Positions 52,195 through 61,744 are shown, counted from the first letter of the stretch. The stretch is DNA of 64,000 bases from Acidobacteriales bacterium 59-55 (GCA_001897435.1 MKSV01000003.1:62001-126000); one strand, 5' to 3'. A program made the numbers and translations. The notes: generated from the letters alone by a model not told the origin.

Positions 52195-53220
52195 ATGCCG
52201 ATCGATATCGTTGTAGACGCTATGGGCTCCGACAAGGCCCCCGAATCCGAGATTCGCGGGGCTATCCTTGCTGCGCGCCAGTTTGACGTCCGCGTGCATC
52301 TTGCCGGGCCGGAAAATATCCTTCGCCCCATCCTGCGACAGCACCTGCGCGGCCAGCATCTGCCGGTCTTCATCGTTCCCGCCTCGGAGTGGATCACGAT
52401 GGACGACAAGGCGGCGCAGGCGGTCCGCACCAAGCGCGACTCCTCGATGCGCGTCGGCCTGAAGATGGTCCGCGAGGGCCGTGCGGCGGGATTTTTCACA
52501 GCCGGCAATACCGGTGCCGCCATGGCTACGGCCAAGATGGTGCTGGGTATGCTGGCGGGCGTCGACCGGCCCGCGCTGGCAACGATTCTCCCGACCACGG
52601 CGGGAACGCCGTCGCTTCTGCTCGACGTCGGGGCCAACGTGGACTGCGATCCGGAGAACCTCGTCCAGTTTGCGGTGATGGGCCACATGTACGCGCAGAA
52701 TGTGCTGAAGATCCGCAATCCCCGCGTCGGTTTGCTGTCGATCGGCGAAGAGGACTCCAAGGGCAATTCCCTGACGCGGGACACGCTTCCCTTGCTGCGT
52801 GCGCTGCCCGGCATCAACTTCGTGGGCAACGTCGAGGGCCGCGATCTCTACAACGGCCATAATGACGTGGCGGTATGCGACGGCTTCGTAGGCAACGTGG
52901 CGCTCAAGACCAGCGAGGGGCTGGCCAAGCTGGTGACCGCCTCGCTGCGTGAGTCGCTGAAGTCGACCGTGACCTCGCAGGTTGGCGCGCTACTCTCGCG
53001 CAGGGCCTTCAGCGAGTTCAAAAAGCGGCTCGACTACTCGGAGTACGGCGGCGTGCCTCTGCTGGGGGTTCGCGGCGTCTGCATCGTGGGGCACGGCTCC
53101 TCGAACGAGAAGGCGATCATGAACGGCATTCGCGTGACCGCCGAGTTTGCCCAGGCGCAGGTGACCTCGAATATTGAGGCGGCGCTGGCCGCGCCGCGGT
53201 CTGAGGCTTCCGCCGACTGA
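52195..53220 (+). CDS. plsX: phosphate acyltransferase PlsX
   Basis: 341 residues from ATG 52195 (MPIDIVVDAMGSDKAPESEI). Converts acyl-ACP to acyl-phosphate in phospholipid synthesis. IDIVVDAMGSDKAPESEIRG, SMRVGLKMVREGRAAGFFTAGNTGAAMATAKMVLG, LLDVGANVDCDPENLVQFAVMGH, VGLLSIGEEDSKGNSLTRDTLPLL, GNVEGRDLYNGHNDVAVCDGFVGNVALKTSEG, SEYGGVPLLGVRGVCIVGHGSS are all family blocks. The usual next genes (fabH, fabD) are not here; a B/D repeat and the TauE unit follow. Peripheral membrane or cytosolic. Confidence 0.97.
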   Translation: MPIDIVVDAMGSDKAPESEIRGAILAARQFDVRVHLAGPENILRPILRQHLRGQHLPVFIVPASEWITMDDKAAQAVRTKRDSSMRVGLKMVREGRAAGFFTAGNTGAAMATAKMVLGMLAGVDRPALATILPTTAGTPSLLLDVGANVDCDPENLVQFAVMGHMYAQNVLKIRNPRVGLLSIGEEDSKGNSLTRDTLPLLRALPGINFVGNVEGRDLYNGHNDVAVCDGFVGNVALKTSEGLAKLVTASLRESLKSTVTSQVGALLSRRAFSEFKKRLDYSEYGGVPLLGVRGVCIVGHGSSNEKAIMNGIRVTAEFAQAQVTSNIEAALAAPRSEASAD

Positions 53221-53245
53221 CGCTGCGGCGTGCGATGTTTAATCA

Positions 53246-53450
53246 CTAAGGAAGGTTTGATTAAGACTCGGAAGCTGCCCTCAGCGGCTAAAGCCGCATT
53301 GCCGGCAAGTCACTTACGGCACGGCTGAAGCCGTGCCCTTAACAGAACCGGACTTAATCAGAGATTCCTTAGAGCGGTTCTCCTCCGGATGGAGTAGTTG
53401 GTGATTCGGACGAAACGCAGATTCCCTTCGGGAATGACAAACAAAGGGAG
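53246..53450 (-). repeat. B-type MITE-like repeat and D repeat, minus orientation
   Basis: B at 53247-53371: ends TAAGGAAGGTTTGATTAAGA and GACTTAATCAGAGATTCCTT are inverted; inside GCGGCTAAAGCCGC and GGCACGGCTGAAGCCGTGCC hairpins. Then D, AGATTCCCTTCGGGAATGAC. The clearest B element in the window, with an apparent TA at each end. Confidence 0.85.
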
Positions 53451-53485
53451 CTACACCTGAGAGAGAATGGTTTTAAAACAGATTC

Positions 53486-53890
53486 TCAGGCGGAGTAGAA
53501 CAGGCTGGCGAGCAGAACCGCCAGGACCGTCAGACTGACCGCCACGTACAGGCGGTCGCGTTCGAGCGCGAAGGCCACGACGGCAAAGACCACACGGGCG
53601 ATGGGAGTAGCGATCAGCAGAAGTACACCTGCCTCGATCAGCGCCACGGGATCGCCCGCCAGCAGAAGATGGAAGAGCGCAACGGGGCTGCGCAGGGCTG
53701 CGGGTTCGCCGGCGAAGGCGCTGTAGTCCACCGCGTGCCCGGTATGGGCACGGAGATAAAGAATGCCGCCGGCCAGAACGACGGTCGAGGCCAGAAGCAC
53801 GCCGACCTGAAGGAGGCGGCCCATGGTGGTCTCCATCCTGCGGTCCGTGAAACCGGAAGCAGCGGAGTTGGATGCAGAGCGACGGTTCAT
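53486..53890 (-). CDS. DUF1634 membrane protein
   Basis: 134 residues; three membrane segments (MGRLLQVGVLLASTVVLAGGI, PVALIEAGVLLLIATPIARVVFAVVAF, YVAVSLTVLAVLLASLFYSA). Matches the DUF1634 family, usually found next to a TauE/SafE gene, as here. Its start overlaps the stop of the TauE gene (TGATG-type overlap), so translation is coupled. Probably assists the transporter. Confidence 0.85.
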   Translation of the reverse strand: MNRRSASNSAASGFTDRRMETTMGRLLQVGVLLASTVVLAGGILYLRAHTGHAVDYSAFAGEPAALRSPVALFHLLLAGDPVALIEAGVLLLIATPIARVVFAVVAFALERDRLYVAVSLTVLAVLLASLFYSA

Positions 53891-54732
53891 CAGAGACTCC
53901 CCTTCATGCCGTTGAGGATCATTTCGACGCCCAGCGCCAGGATGACGAGGGTGAAGATCACGCGCAGCAGCGAGACCCGCGCCCGGACCAGAAGGCGCGC
54001 GCCAAGCAGCGAGCCTGCCAGAACCCCCAGCATCACCGGGAAGGCCAGCCCCGGATCGACGTAGCCGCGGTGCAGGTAGATGCCCGCGCTGGCCGCGGCG
54101 GTGACCCCGATCATGAAGTTGCTGGTGGTGGTCGAGACCTTGAAGGGGATGCGCATGACCTGGTCCATGGCCAGCACCTTCACCGCGCCGGAGCCGATTC
54201 CGAGCAGGCCGGAGAGGGTTCCGGCGCCGAACATGGTGGCAAAGCCCCCGGCGATCCGATCGACCTTGTAGGAGATTTCTTCGCCGGTCTCGGTGGGATA
54301 GGAGCCGGAGAGGCGAAGACGGTCCGACCAGGGGCTTCCCGCGCCGGCCGAGTGCTCCGGGTGGCGGCTCTGCTGCCAGGAGAGCCACGCCGAATAGAGC
54401 AGTACAACACCAAAGAGGATGGTGAGCGCCCGGGTTGGCATCCGTGTTGCAAGAAACGCGCCGCAGATGGCGCCCACGGTGGTTGCCATCTCCAGAAACA
54501 TGCCGATGCGGATGCTCGAAAAGCCCTCGCGGACGTAGGCGGCTGCGGCTCCCGAAGAGGTTGCGATCACCGAGATCAGAGAGGCTCCGATGGCGTAGCG
54601 GATATCGACGTGGAAGACGACGGTGAGCAGCGGGACCAGCACAACGCCACCGCCAAGGCCGGTGAGAGCGCCGAGCAGTCCGGCTCCGAACGAGCCGGTG
54701 AAGACGAGCGAGGTAAATAAAAGCACGGACAT
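53890..54732 (-). CDS. TauE/SafE family sulfite/organosulfonate exporter-like permease
   Basis: 280 residues, about 8 membrane segments. SFGAGLLGALTGLGGGVVLVPLLTV and GTLSGLLGIGSGAVKVLAMDQVM are the two G-rich TauE repeat motifs; TTTSNFMIGVTAAASAGIYL and VMLGVLAGSLLGARLLVRARVSLLRVIF complete the second half. Predicted exporter or importer of sulfur-containing or other anions. Coupled to DUF1634. Substrate unknown. Confidence 0.93.
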   Translation of the reverse strand: MSVLLFTSLVFTGSFGAGLLGALTGLGGGVVLVPLLTVVFHVDIRYAIGASLISVIATSSGAAAAYVREGFSSIRIGMFLEMATTVGAICGAFLATRMPTRALTILFGVVLLYSAWLSWQQSRHPEHSAGAGSPWSDRLRLSGSYPTETGEEISYKVDRIAGGFATMFGAGTLSGLLGIGSGAVKVLAMDQVMRIPFKVSTTTSNFMIGVTAAASAGIYLHRGYVDPGLAFPVMLGVLAGSLLGARLLVRARVSLLRVIFTLVILALGVEMILNGMKGSL

Positions 54733-54810
54733 GATCGTTACATGGTTCGATGCCGGGAATTCCTAATAACCTATTTTAAATTGATCTGCGGAATTGATAT
54801 AGGCAAAGGC

Positions 54811-55031
54811 GAAATACAGGGATCTCTCCGCTGCGCTTCGCTTCGGTCGAGTGACGTGAGTTGGGGCGGCTTTGGAGTGGGGACTGCGTGACCGCGGCTG
54901 AGAGGAGGCATACCCCCAGGGGCTTAAGCCCCGGTTTTGTGTCACAGAGAGAGCCAAGGCTGAAGCCTTGGCGTACCCAGATGCAACAGTAACGACACAG
55001 CAACAGCAACTGCAACAACAGCAACGACAAT
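54811..55031 (-). repeat. composite element, minus orientation: GTTGCT tract, C unit, A unit
   Basis: Minus strand: hexamer tract (54985-55031, + strand reads AACAGCAACTGCAACAACAG), C unit 54906-54983 with GAAGCCTTGGC and GGGGCTTAAGCCCC hairpins, A unit 54811-54858 (short; CTCCGCTGCGCTTCGCTTCG). The A unit lies beyond C rather than beside the hexamer. Remaining gap has no gene. Confidence 0.85.
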
Positions 55032-55101
55032 AAAAGTCGTTACGGAATATGATGGCGCAATAACTTGTGTCCGAGGCAACCGGAAGACATCAAACAGAGA
55101 T

Positions 55102-56046
55102 ATGGGCAGCAACTGGACTTTGGCGGACATCCCCTCGCAGGCGGGCAGGCGCATCCTCATCACGGGGGCCAACAGTGGCATCGGCTATCAGGCCGCCTTT
55201 ACCCTCGCCCGCAAAGGCGCGCACGTCATCCTCGCGTGCCGCGACCGGGGCAAGGGTGAGACCGCGCTGCGACGGCTGGACAGAGAGGCGCCGGGAACCG
55301 CTACCGAACTGGCGATCCTCGACCTGGCCTCGCTTGCCTCGGTGCGCGAGTTCGCGGCGCGTCAACTGGAGCACGGCCAGATCGACATCCTCATCAACAA
55401 CGCGGGAGTGATGGCTCCGCCCAAACGAAGGGAGACCGCGGACGGCTTCGAGCTGCAGTTCGGGACCAACGTGCTCGGCCACTTCACGCTGACCGGCCTG
55501 TTACTTCCGGCGCTTCGGCAGGCTGAATCGGAGGCCGGCGGCGCGCCCCGCATTGTCACGATTGCGTCGATCGCGCACAAGCGCGGGCAGATGGACTTCG
55601 ACGATCCGCAGTCGCGGCGGAGCTACTCGCCCATGGGGGCGTACCAGCAGTCGAAGCTGGCTAACCTGATGCTGGCGCTAGAGATGGATCGTCGCCTGCG
55701 CTCGGCCGGATCGAAGATCCTGAGCGTCGCCGCCCACCCCGGCGTGGCACACACCAACCTTTTCCAGGCGGGCGAACGCTCCACCGTTGAAGTCTGGGCC
55801 CGGAAGGTTCTTGGCTATGGGATCGGCGCGTTGCTGAATACGGAGGCGGAGGGAGCGATTCCGACGTTGTATGCAGCCACCGCCGGCGAGGCGAAGGGCG
55901 GCGGCTACTATGGCCCGCAGGGATTTCAGGAGATGTGTGGCGAGGAGATCGGCCCGGCGAAGATCTCGGCGCAGGCCGAAGATGCCGTGGCGGCGGCACG
56001 GCTGTGGGGGATATGCGAGGAGCTTACGGGGGTCGCATATCTTTGA
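55102..56046 (+). CDS. SDR family oxidoreductase (retinol dehydrogenase-like)
   Basis: 314 residues, extended-classical SDR. ILITGANSGIGYQAAFTLARKG (TGxxxGxG), ILINNAGVMAPP (NNAG), IVTIASIAHKR...YQQSKLANLMLALEMD (S, Y and K of the triad), HPGVAHTNLF. Resembles RDH/WWOX-like SDRs that reduce lipophilic or aromatic carbonyls. Substrate unknown. NADP(H) likely from the RDRGKG stretch after beta-2. Stands alone. Confidence 0.92.
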   Translation: MGSNWTLADIPSQAGRRILITGANSGIGYQAAFTLARKGAHVILACRDRGKGETALRRLDREAPGTATELAILDLASLASVREFAARQLEHGQIDILINNAGVMAPPKRRETADGFELQFGTNVLGHFTLTGLLLPALRQAESEAGGAPRIVTIASIAHKRGQMDFDDPQSRRSYSPMGAYQQSKLANLMLALEMDRRLRSAGSKILSVAAHPGVAHTNLFQAGERSTVEVWARKVLGYGIGALLNTEAEGAIPTLYAATAGEAKGGGYYGPQGFQEMCGEEIGPAKISAQAEDAVAAARLWGICEELTGVAYL

Positions 56047-56100
56047 TCGGCTTTTTAGTCAGGAATGTTTTGCGGGTGGGATTTTGTGCTGACGCGTAGT

Positions 56101-56170
56101 GAAATACGGGGGGTCTCTCCGCTACGCAACGGACGGTGGAGCCGTCCGTTGCTTCGGTCGAGATGACGTG
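56101..56170 (-). repeat. A-type repeat, minus orientation
   Basis: AATACGGGGGGTCTCTCCGC, inner palindrome CAACGGACGG / CCGTCCGTTG (a different sequence from other A units), then CTTCGGTCGAGATGACGTG. Confidence 0.85.
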
Positions 56171-56219
56171 CGGCGTGGTTTATTGCTGCGTGCTGTTTCG
56201 TCTGATGAAGACAGGTGTC

Positions 56220-58256
56220 TTAGTTGGCGGCGGTGGTTTTGGCATCTGCTTCGGATGAGGCGTTGAGGACGATGCTCTCCTGATCCTTGGTCTCCATCTG
56301 GGAGAAGAAGTTACGGAGTTCGGGGTACTCCTTGGTATAGAAGAGGATAGTTCCGAGAAGATAGTTGCGGTAGATGGTGACCGAGGCGGGGGCCGGCGAA
56401 GCCGACATATCGTAGGCAGCAAAGTTCTTGAACATGATCTTCTCGTTGGAAGGCAGCGACTCGATCTTCATCGACGCCGGGAACTTGACGCGGATCGCAT
56501 CCTGATTTTCGAAGGGATGGTCGAAGTAGACGGGGACTTCGCGCTTCGGGTGGGGGAAGCTGGGTTTGGCGTTGACCTCGAAGATATCGGCAGGGACGAG
56601 CATGCGCTTGCCGGTCGAGGAGCCGATCGTCCCCTTGACGAAGAGATGGACGCGCAGCGGTTGCTCGTAGTCGGCGAGTTTCTCGATGGAGGTCACCTTG
56701 ACGTCCATTCCCGCAGGCAGAAGGTCTTCCACGCTGGAGCGGAGATCGTGTTCGAGGCTGGTGGCATCGCCGGTGAGCGAACGCTGCCGCCAGTACAGCG
56801 CGGGGGCTCCCATGTAGGTGATGTCGACGGTGCCGGTAGCTACACCATGCGGGTCCATGGTGAGGTCGCCGACGCGCTGGACCCGCGAGGCGGTGTAGGG
56901 CTCGCCGGGCGAGTTGGCGAAGGCGGTGCCGCCCTCGACCTGGCGCAGGCCGGCGGTCTGGGTATGCTTCCAGGCGAGATGGCCGAAGGCGCAGAAGCGC
57001 GAGCCGGGATCAAAGAATTTTTCCTGACCGTTGACGTTGACGATGGCGATATCATCGTCGAGTTGTGAGAGGCTGAAGTAGCTTTTAAGGAAGATATTGC
57101 GGTCGCGGTCGGTGACGGCCATGACGTAGGCCTTCATGCCGGCGGCGCGGGCCATGGCGACGAAGAGATCCGAGAGCTGGTCGCTGCTGCCGCGCTTGCG
57201 CTCCCAGACATCGTCGGTAGAGCGGACGGGCTTGAGGCCCTGCGCCTTCTCTTCGGCGTTCGAGTGCTCACGGGTGAAGTCGGTATTTTCAAGCTGCATG
57301 ACGGCGGCGTAGAACTTGCGCAGCTTCTGCTCGTCGGTGTCGGACGGAGCGGCCAGTTCTTTGACGGCGGCCCTGACGCCGGAGTCGGGGCCGATGAACT
57401 TGTCGTGCATCTTCGACCAGTACTTGCCCTCGCTCTTCCAGAACTCTTCGCCGCTGCGGTAGGGGGTGTAGTAGAAGAGAACGCGATAGCTGAGGCTGGA
57501 GATGGGCGGCATGAAGTCTTCGTCCGGCATTGGGGGAATGTCGTGAACGTCGAGCTCGAGAACGCGCTGGCCAGGCTGCATGTTCATGGGAGGATAGGTC
57601 GTCTGCTTCAACTCCACGCCGGGCGGCAGGATGGGAGTCCAGGCGATGGCGTTGGTCAGCTTGCCACGATCGTCGTTCGTGACCAGGGTCTTGTTGGTGG
57701 GCTTCCAGACATAGTGGGCCTTGCGCGTGTATAGATCGGACTGGATATACCACTGCGGGGCCATGAAGTAGTTGTCGTCCAGGTGGCGCTGGTAGCGGTA
57801 CTCGATGATGCTGCCGACCTCGACGTTGGGCAGGGTGAAGACCTTGGCCATATATTTTGCGCCGCGGGTCTTCTCGATCAGCTTCTCGTAGGGTTTTCCG
57901 GTAAAGGGGATGATAGTGCCATCGGGGTGGATGGTCCGGCCCTCGATGTTGCCGATCGAGAGGCTGCCGTTATCGTGGCTGGAGGAGTAGCGCAACTCGA
58001 CGTTGGCGTACTGCTTGCCGCTCTCGGTGAGCACCTTGAGGCGCACATACTTGCTGAGCGTGTGCATGGCGTCGTCGGTGATCTCTTCGCGGTAGAGATA
58101 GACGGCGGGGGCGCCGGGGACCTCCGGCTGCGAGGTCATGGAGAGCTCTTCCGGGGTAGGCGGCGTCCAGGAGTCGGCGCGGGCCGGCAGGGCAAGGACG
58201 AGCAGGGCGGCAAGGAACGAGACAGGAAGAATTCGGCAGACAGACAAGCGGTTCAT
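56220..58256 (-). CDS. DUF3857 protein with degenerate transglutaminase-like domain
   Basis: 678 residues with a signal peptide (about 1-27, ends LPARADSW). DUF3857 (residues about 40-235), then a transglutaminase-like core. The position expected for the catalytic Cys is Ser358 (RKRGSSDQLSDLF, versus GDCKDKATLL in the neighbour); the expected His is Asp (DDDIAIVN); the FDPG aspartate remains (D416). So it is probably non-catalytic. Two DUF3857 proteins stand in tandem, this one downstream by 72 bases. Family members are periplasmic with unknown role. A regulatory or scaffold role for the pair is inference. Confidence 0.85.
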   Translation of the reverse strand: MNRLSVCRILPVSFLAALLVLALPARADSWTPPTPEELSMTSQPEVPGAPAVYLYREEITDDAMHTLSKYVRLKVLTESGKQYANVELRYSSSHDNGSLSIGNIEGRTIHPDGTIIPFTGKPYEKLIEKTRGAKYMAKVFTLPNVEVGSIIEYRYQRHLDDNYFMAPQWYIQSDLYTRKAHYVWKPTNKTLVTNDDRGKLTNAIAWTPILPPGVELKQTTYPPMNMQPGQRVLELDVHDIPPMPDEDFMPPISSLSYRVLFYYTPYRSGEEFWKSEGKYWSKMHDKFIGPDSGVRAAVKELAAPSDTDEQKLRKFYAAVMQLENTDFTREHSNAEEKAQGLKPVRSTDDVWERKRGSSDQLSDLFVAMARAAGMKAYVMAVTDRDRNIFLKSYFSLSQLDDDIAIVNVNGQEKFFDPGSRFCAFGHLAWKHTQTAGLRQVEGGTAFANSPGEPYTASRVQRVGDLTMDPHGVATGTVDITYMGAPALYWRQRSLTGDATSLEHDLRSSVEDLLPAGMDVKVTSIEKLADYEQPLRVHLFVKGTIGSSTGKRMLVPADIFEVNAKPSFPHPKREVPVYFDHPFENQDAIRVKFPASMKIESLPSNEKIMFKNFAAYDMSASPAPASVTIYRNYLLGTILFYTKEYPELRNFFSQMETKDQESIVLNASSEADAKTTAAN

Positions 58257-58328
58257 GAGGTCTTTCCTTCTTACGCTTCAAATTGGCAGTGCAAACAAGC
58301 AAGACAACAGGGTGAGGCATGGACGGAG

Positions 58329-60323
58329 CTATTGCTTTTTAAGGACGGCGCGGCTCTGCTCGTCGGCCGCGATGACGCCGGCGAGCTTCTGGAGATCGTT
58401 GTATTTGTCCGCCGGGAGCGTGACCTGGCGGACGGTGTAGGTGCGGGTGTAGCGGAGGACGTTGTCCTCGACATGGCTGGAGCTCTCGTAGGAGGCGAAG
58501 CCGAGGTCGAGCTTGACGGGATCAGGTGTCTCGTCGACGGCGTAGCCGGGCGGCAGTTCGATGCTGAGGTCGTCGGTCGCCTGCATGGTCTGGCGGAGAT
58601 TGATGGGAACGAGGCGGGGCTTATGATCGGTCTCGAGCGCATCGCTGCCCAGGGCCCGGGGACGCACCATGAGCAGCGGTCCCATGACCTTGCCGAAGTG
58701 GCCGGCGTTGAGGGTGTAGGAGGTGGTGAGGTCTTTATTAAGAGCCTCGGCGTTGTGAACCTGAAAGCCGGAGACGGTGAAGGTGGTGAAATCCTGGTTA
58801 AGGACGTTGTCGAGGAAGTCGCTTTGCCGCTTGGCATCTTCCATGGTGTACATTCGGCGGCGGCTTTCGGAGACGTCGCCGAAGCGCTTCTCGGTGACCG
58901 TCCCTGTGAGCGAACCGTCGGGCTGGAGCTGGAAGCGGGCGGTGCGATGGATGGTATTGAGCTCCGGGGGCAGGATGGGAAGCGGAACGATCTGGCTCTG
59001 CTCGCCTTCGAGGAGCAAGCCGTAGCTGCCCTGAAGGCCGTGTTCGAGCTGGCCGAAGGGAGTCTTCTCCCATGTCGGATCGAAGATGAGATAGCGGCGG
59101 CCATTCTTGGCCGTGATGACGCTGTGAAGTTTGGGCGAGGTGTAGCCCTCGGGGATCTCGATGGCGGCGACCATGTGATTGCCGACGATCGAGGGTGCGT
59201 CGGGGGCGATGACGCCGCGGCGGGTATCGACCATCATGAGCGCGGAGTGAATGCCGACGCTCGAGAGCATGGCGGAGAGCAGCGTGGCCTTGTCCTTGCA
59301 GTCGCCGTAACGGTTGCGGAAGATGTCGGCGGCGAAGTGGGGCTGATAGCCGCCGATGCCCATCTCGATGGCGAAGTAGCGGACCTGCTGCTGGACGAAC
59401 TCGGCGATGGGCTCAACCTTGTCGTAGAAGCCGGTCTTGCCGGCGGTGAGTTCGGCCGCCTTGGCGGCGATCTCGGGCGTAGCGACGAGGCGATCTTTCG
59501 CGAGGGTTTGATACCACTCGCCGATGCTCTTCCAGGTGCCGTCGGTGGAGGCGGGGAGGCCGGGACCGGTGTAGTGGACGGTCATGCGCCCGGCCAGAGA
59601 GCGCGCGGCGGGGCGATAGAGGACGTGGTTGAGATCGATGGCGGGGACGTTCGTCATCTCCCAGCGCCAGCGCCGGTCTTCAAGATCGGCGGCCTTGGTC
59701 TCGCCGTGATTGGCCCAGACAGTGCCGAAGGTAAAGCCGGGAGGCAGCTCCAGCGTGAAGGACTGGCTGAGGCTGGGCAGATCGCCCTGAAAGAACCAGG
59801 TCTTCTCGGTAAGCATGGGACGGATGCGCTGCTCGTACTCGTAGGCGACGATGCCGCCGGGGTCGCGGCCGGGAGCGCGGGCTAGTTTAACTTTGTCATC
59901 CTCGAAGAAGTTGCCCTGACCGGGATAGCCGTACTGGACGATCTCGTTGTCCTTGAGAGCATATTGATGGCCGTCGGGACCGATGCTCCAGACGTGGAGC
60001 GAGAGAATTTTGGTGTCCTGGTCGAAGGGGACGGCGACGATGGCGTCGTCGCGGCCCTGGGGGCGAAGGATTTTGATGACCTGCCGATAGTGCTCGGTAG
60101 CCTGGCCGTTGGGAGCGACGGTGTAGGTGGTGTCGTCGAGGAGAACAACGGCGTCGGTATCGGCAGGATAGACGGGCAGCTTCTGCGCGGCGGCGGCGCT
60201 GACCCAGTCGGGAACGCTGTCCTGTTTGGCGAAGCAGGCAGGAACGGCGGTGAGAACGACAAGGACTACAGCAGCGAAGCTATGCCTGCGGGCCCTTTGC
60301 GACGGTCTTGCATGGTGTGTCAT
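58329..60323 (-). CDS. DUF3857 and transglutaminase-like domain protein
   Basis: Start at 60323 (MTHHARPSQR, about 664 residues); the frame is open to 60371. Signal-type sequence VVLVVLTAVPACFAKQDS; DUF3857 (residues 50-250); transglutaminase core with NRYGDCKDKATLLSAML (C342), VGNHMVAAIEIPEG (H383) and YLIFDPTWEK (D415), all in place. C-terminal beta domain. It probably cross-links or cleaves an amide in the periplasm; substrate unknown. Its partner at 56220 lacks the Cys. Likely co-transcribed with it. Confidence 0.88.
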   Translation of the reverse strand: MTHHARPSQRARRHSFAAVVLVVLTAVPACFAKQDSVPDWVSAAAAQKLPVYPADTDAVVLLDDTTYTVAPNGQATEHYRQVIKILRPQGRDDAIVAVPFDQDTKILSLHVWSIGPDGHQYALKDNEIVQYGYPGQGNFFEDDKVKLARAPGRDPGGIVAYEYEQRIRPMLTEKTWFFQGDLPSLSQSFTLELPPGFTFGTVWANHGETKAADLEDRRWRWEMTNVPAIDLNHVLYRPAARSLAGRMTVHYTGPGLPASTDGTWKSIGEWYQTLAKDRLVATPEIAAKAAELTAGKTGFYDKVEPIAEFVQQQVRYFAIEMGIGGYQPHFAADIFRNRYGDCKDKATLLSAMLSSVGIHSALMMVDTRRGVIAPDAPSIVGNHMVAAIEIPEGYTSPKLHSVITAKNGRRYLIFDPTWEKTPFGQLEHGLQGSYGLLLEGEQSQIVPLPILPPELNTIHRTARFQLQPDGSLTGTVTEKRFGDVSESRRRMYTMEDAKRQSDFLDNVLNQDFTTFTVSGFQVHNAEALNKDLTTSYTLNAGHFGKVMGPLLMVRPRALGSDALETDHKPRLVPINLRQTMQATDDLSIELPPGYAVDETPDPVKLDLGFASYESSSHVEDNVLRYTRTYTVRQVTLPADKYNDLQKLAGVIAADEQSRAVLKKQ

Positions 60324-60500
60324 CAGGCCCCTTGCACGCAACTCTTCCAGCCCCAGGGGATGGAGGCTCAAATCGGAGGTGAATGCGTGCGAATGTTATA
60401 CGACGGGGCGGAGGTGAAGATCAAGATAAATCGCTTGAACCGCCATTCGCGGGGACGCGATTATTTGTCTTTTGGCATGGGCCGGCTCGCCGAAGAGATA

Positions 60501-60565
60501 AAAATACAGGGGTCTCTCCGCTGCGCCGCGCGATAAGGCCGCGCGGCTCCGGTCGAGATGACGTG
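60501..60565 (-). repeat. A-type repeat, minus orientation
   Basis: AAATACAGGGGTCTCTCCGC, inner palindrome CCGCGCG / CGCGCGG, TCCGGTCGAGATGACGT. In the gap between the DUF3857 and SIS-domain genes. Confidence 0.85.
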
Positions 60566-60616
60566 GATTTTTTGACAGCTTCTATGAGGATGACTGGCGG
60601 CTCGCCGAGGGCGGCG

Positions 60617-61744
60617 CTATTCGCTGAGGACGGCCTTGGTGAGGTTGCGGGGATGATCAACGTCGATGCCGCGGTTGATCGCGGTGAAGTAGGCCAGCAG
60701 TTGCAGCGGCACTACTTCGTAGAGCGGCGCGACGTACTCGGCACAGTGGGGGATGGCGATGGTGTAGCGGCTGAGAGCGGCGATCTGCTCGTCGCCCTCG
60801 GTGACGATGGAGATGACCTGAGCAGACTGCTTTTTGAGGTCGCGCAGCAGGTTCACTGTCTTCTCGTAGCGCAGCAGCGAGTCCGGGGCGTGGGGGTCGC
60901 GGGTGGCCAGGACAACCAGCGGCGTTTTGGGATTCACCAGCGCGTTGGGGCCATGCTTCAGCTCTCCGGTGGGGTAGCCCTGCGCCTGCATGTAGGCCGA
61001 CTCCTTGAGCTTCAACGCGCCCTCGCGCGCGATGGGATAGTGGACGCCGCGGCCGAGGAAGAGAAAGGCCTCCGCGAATTGCAGTTCCCTCGCGATCTCC
61101 GATACCTGCTTCTCCCACGCGGGCAGCATCGCCGCCATGGCGCCGGGGATTGCGCGCAACTGGCGGACGTGCGACTCGACGACGGCGCGGGTCATCTTGC
61201 CGCGGATGCGTGCCGCATAGAGCGACAGCAGAGAGACGACCAGCAGTTGCGTGGTGAAGCTCTTGGTGGCGGGCACGGCGCGTTCGATACCTGCCTTCGT
61301 CGGCAGCGAGCAATCGGCAAGCCGGGCCATGCTGGAGGCGTCGTTGTTGGTGATGGCGATGGTTGACGAGCCGCGGGCAATGGCCTCGCGCAGGGCTTCC
61401 GACGTGTCGGCGGTCTCGCCGGATTGAGAGATGACGAGGAAGCAGGGGTCTTTGAGGGTCTGCGTGGAGCGGTAGATGTACTCGCTGGCATACTCGACGT
61501 CGACGGCAATGCCGGCCATGTCTTCGAAGAGAATCTCGCCTACCTGGCCGGCGTGACGGCTGGAGCCGCTGGCGGCGATCAGAATGCTCTCCTTGCCGAC
61601 GAGCGCCTGCCGGGCGGGAACGAAGATCTCTTCGCGCAGACAGTCGCCCTCGCTGTAGGTGTCGAGCGTGGCGGCGATGGCGGCGGGCTGATCGAAGATC
61701 TCGCGCAGCATCGCGTGGGGGAAATCCCGGTCCGGTGAGGTCAT
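60617..61744 (-). CDS. SIS-domain sugar isomerase resembling GlmS C-terminal half (NagB-II type)
   Basis: 375 residues from ATG 61744 (AAGGA upstream). Two SIS domains as in the isomerase part of GlmS: AASGSSRHAGQVG, ISQSGETADTSEALREA, PATKSFTTQLLVV, FLGRGVHYPIAREGALKLKESAY, GYPTGELKHGPNALV and DVDHPRNLTKAV at the end. All three isomerase residues of GlmS (the E, H and K equivalents) are visible. The N-terminal glutaminase domain (about 240 residues, starting with Cys) is absent. So it should interconvert glucosamine-6-P and fructose-6-P with free ammonia (deaminase direction) or a related sugar phosphate, in amino-sugar catabolism. Confidence 0.85.
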   Translation of the reverse strand: MTSPDRDFPHAMLREIFDQPAAIAATLDTYSEGDCLREEIFVPARQALVGKESILIAASGSSRHAGQVGEILFEDMAGIAVDVEYASEYIYRSTQTLKDPCFLVISQSGETADTSEALREAIARGSSTIAITNNDASSMARLADCSLPTKAGIERAVPATKSFTTQLLVVSLLSLYAARIRGKMTRAVVESHVRQLRAIPGAMAAMLPAWEKQVSEIARELQFAEAFLFLGRGVHYPIAREGALKLKESAYMQAQGYPTGELKHGPNALVNPKTPLVVLATRDPHAPDSLLRYEKTVNLLRDLKKQSAQVISIVTEGDEQIAALSRYTIAIPHCAEYVAPLYEVVPLQLLAYFTAINRGIDVDHPRNLTKAVLSE

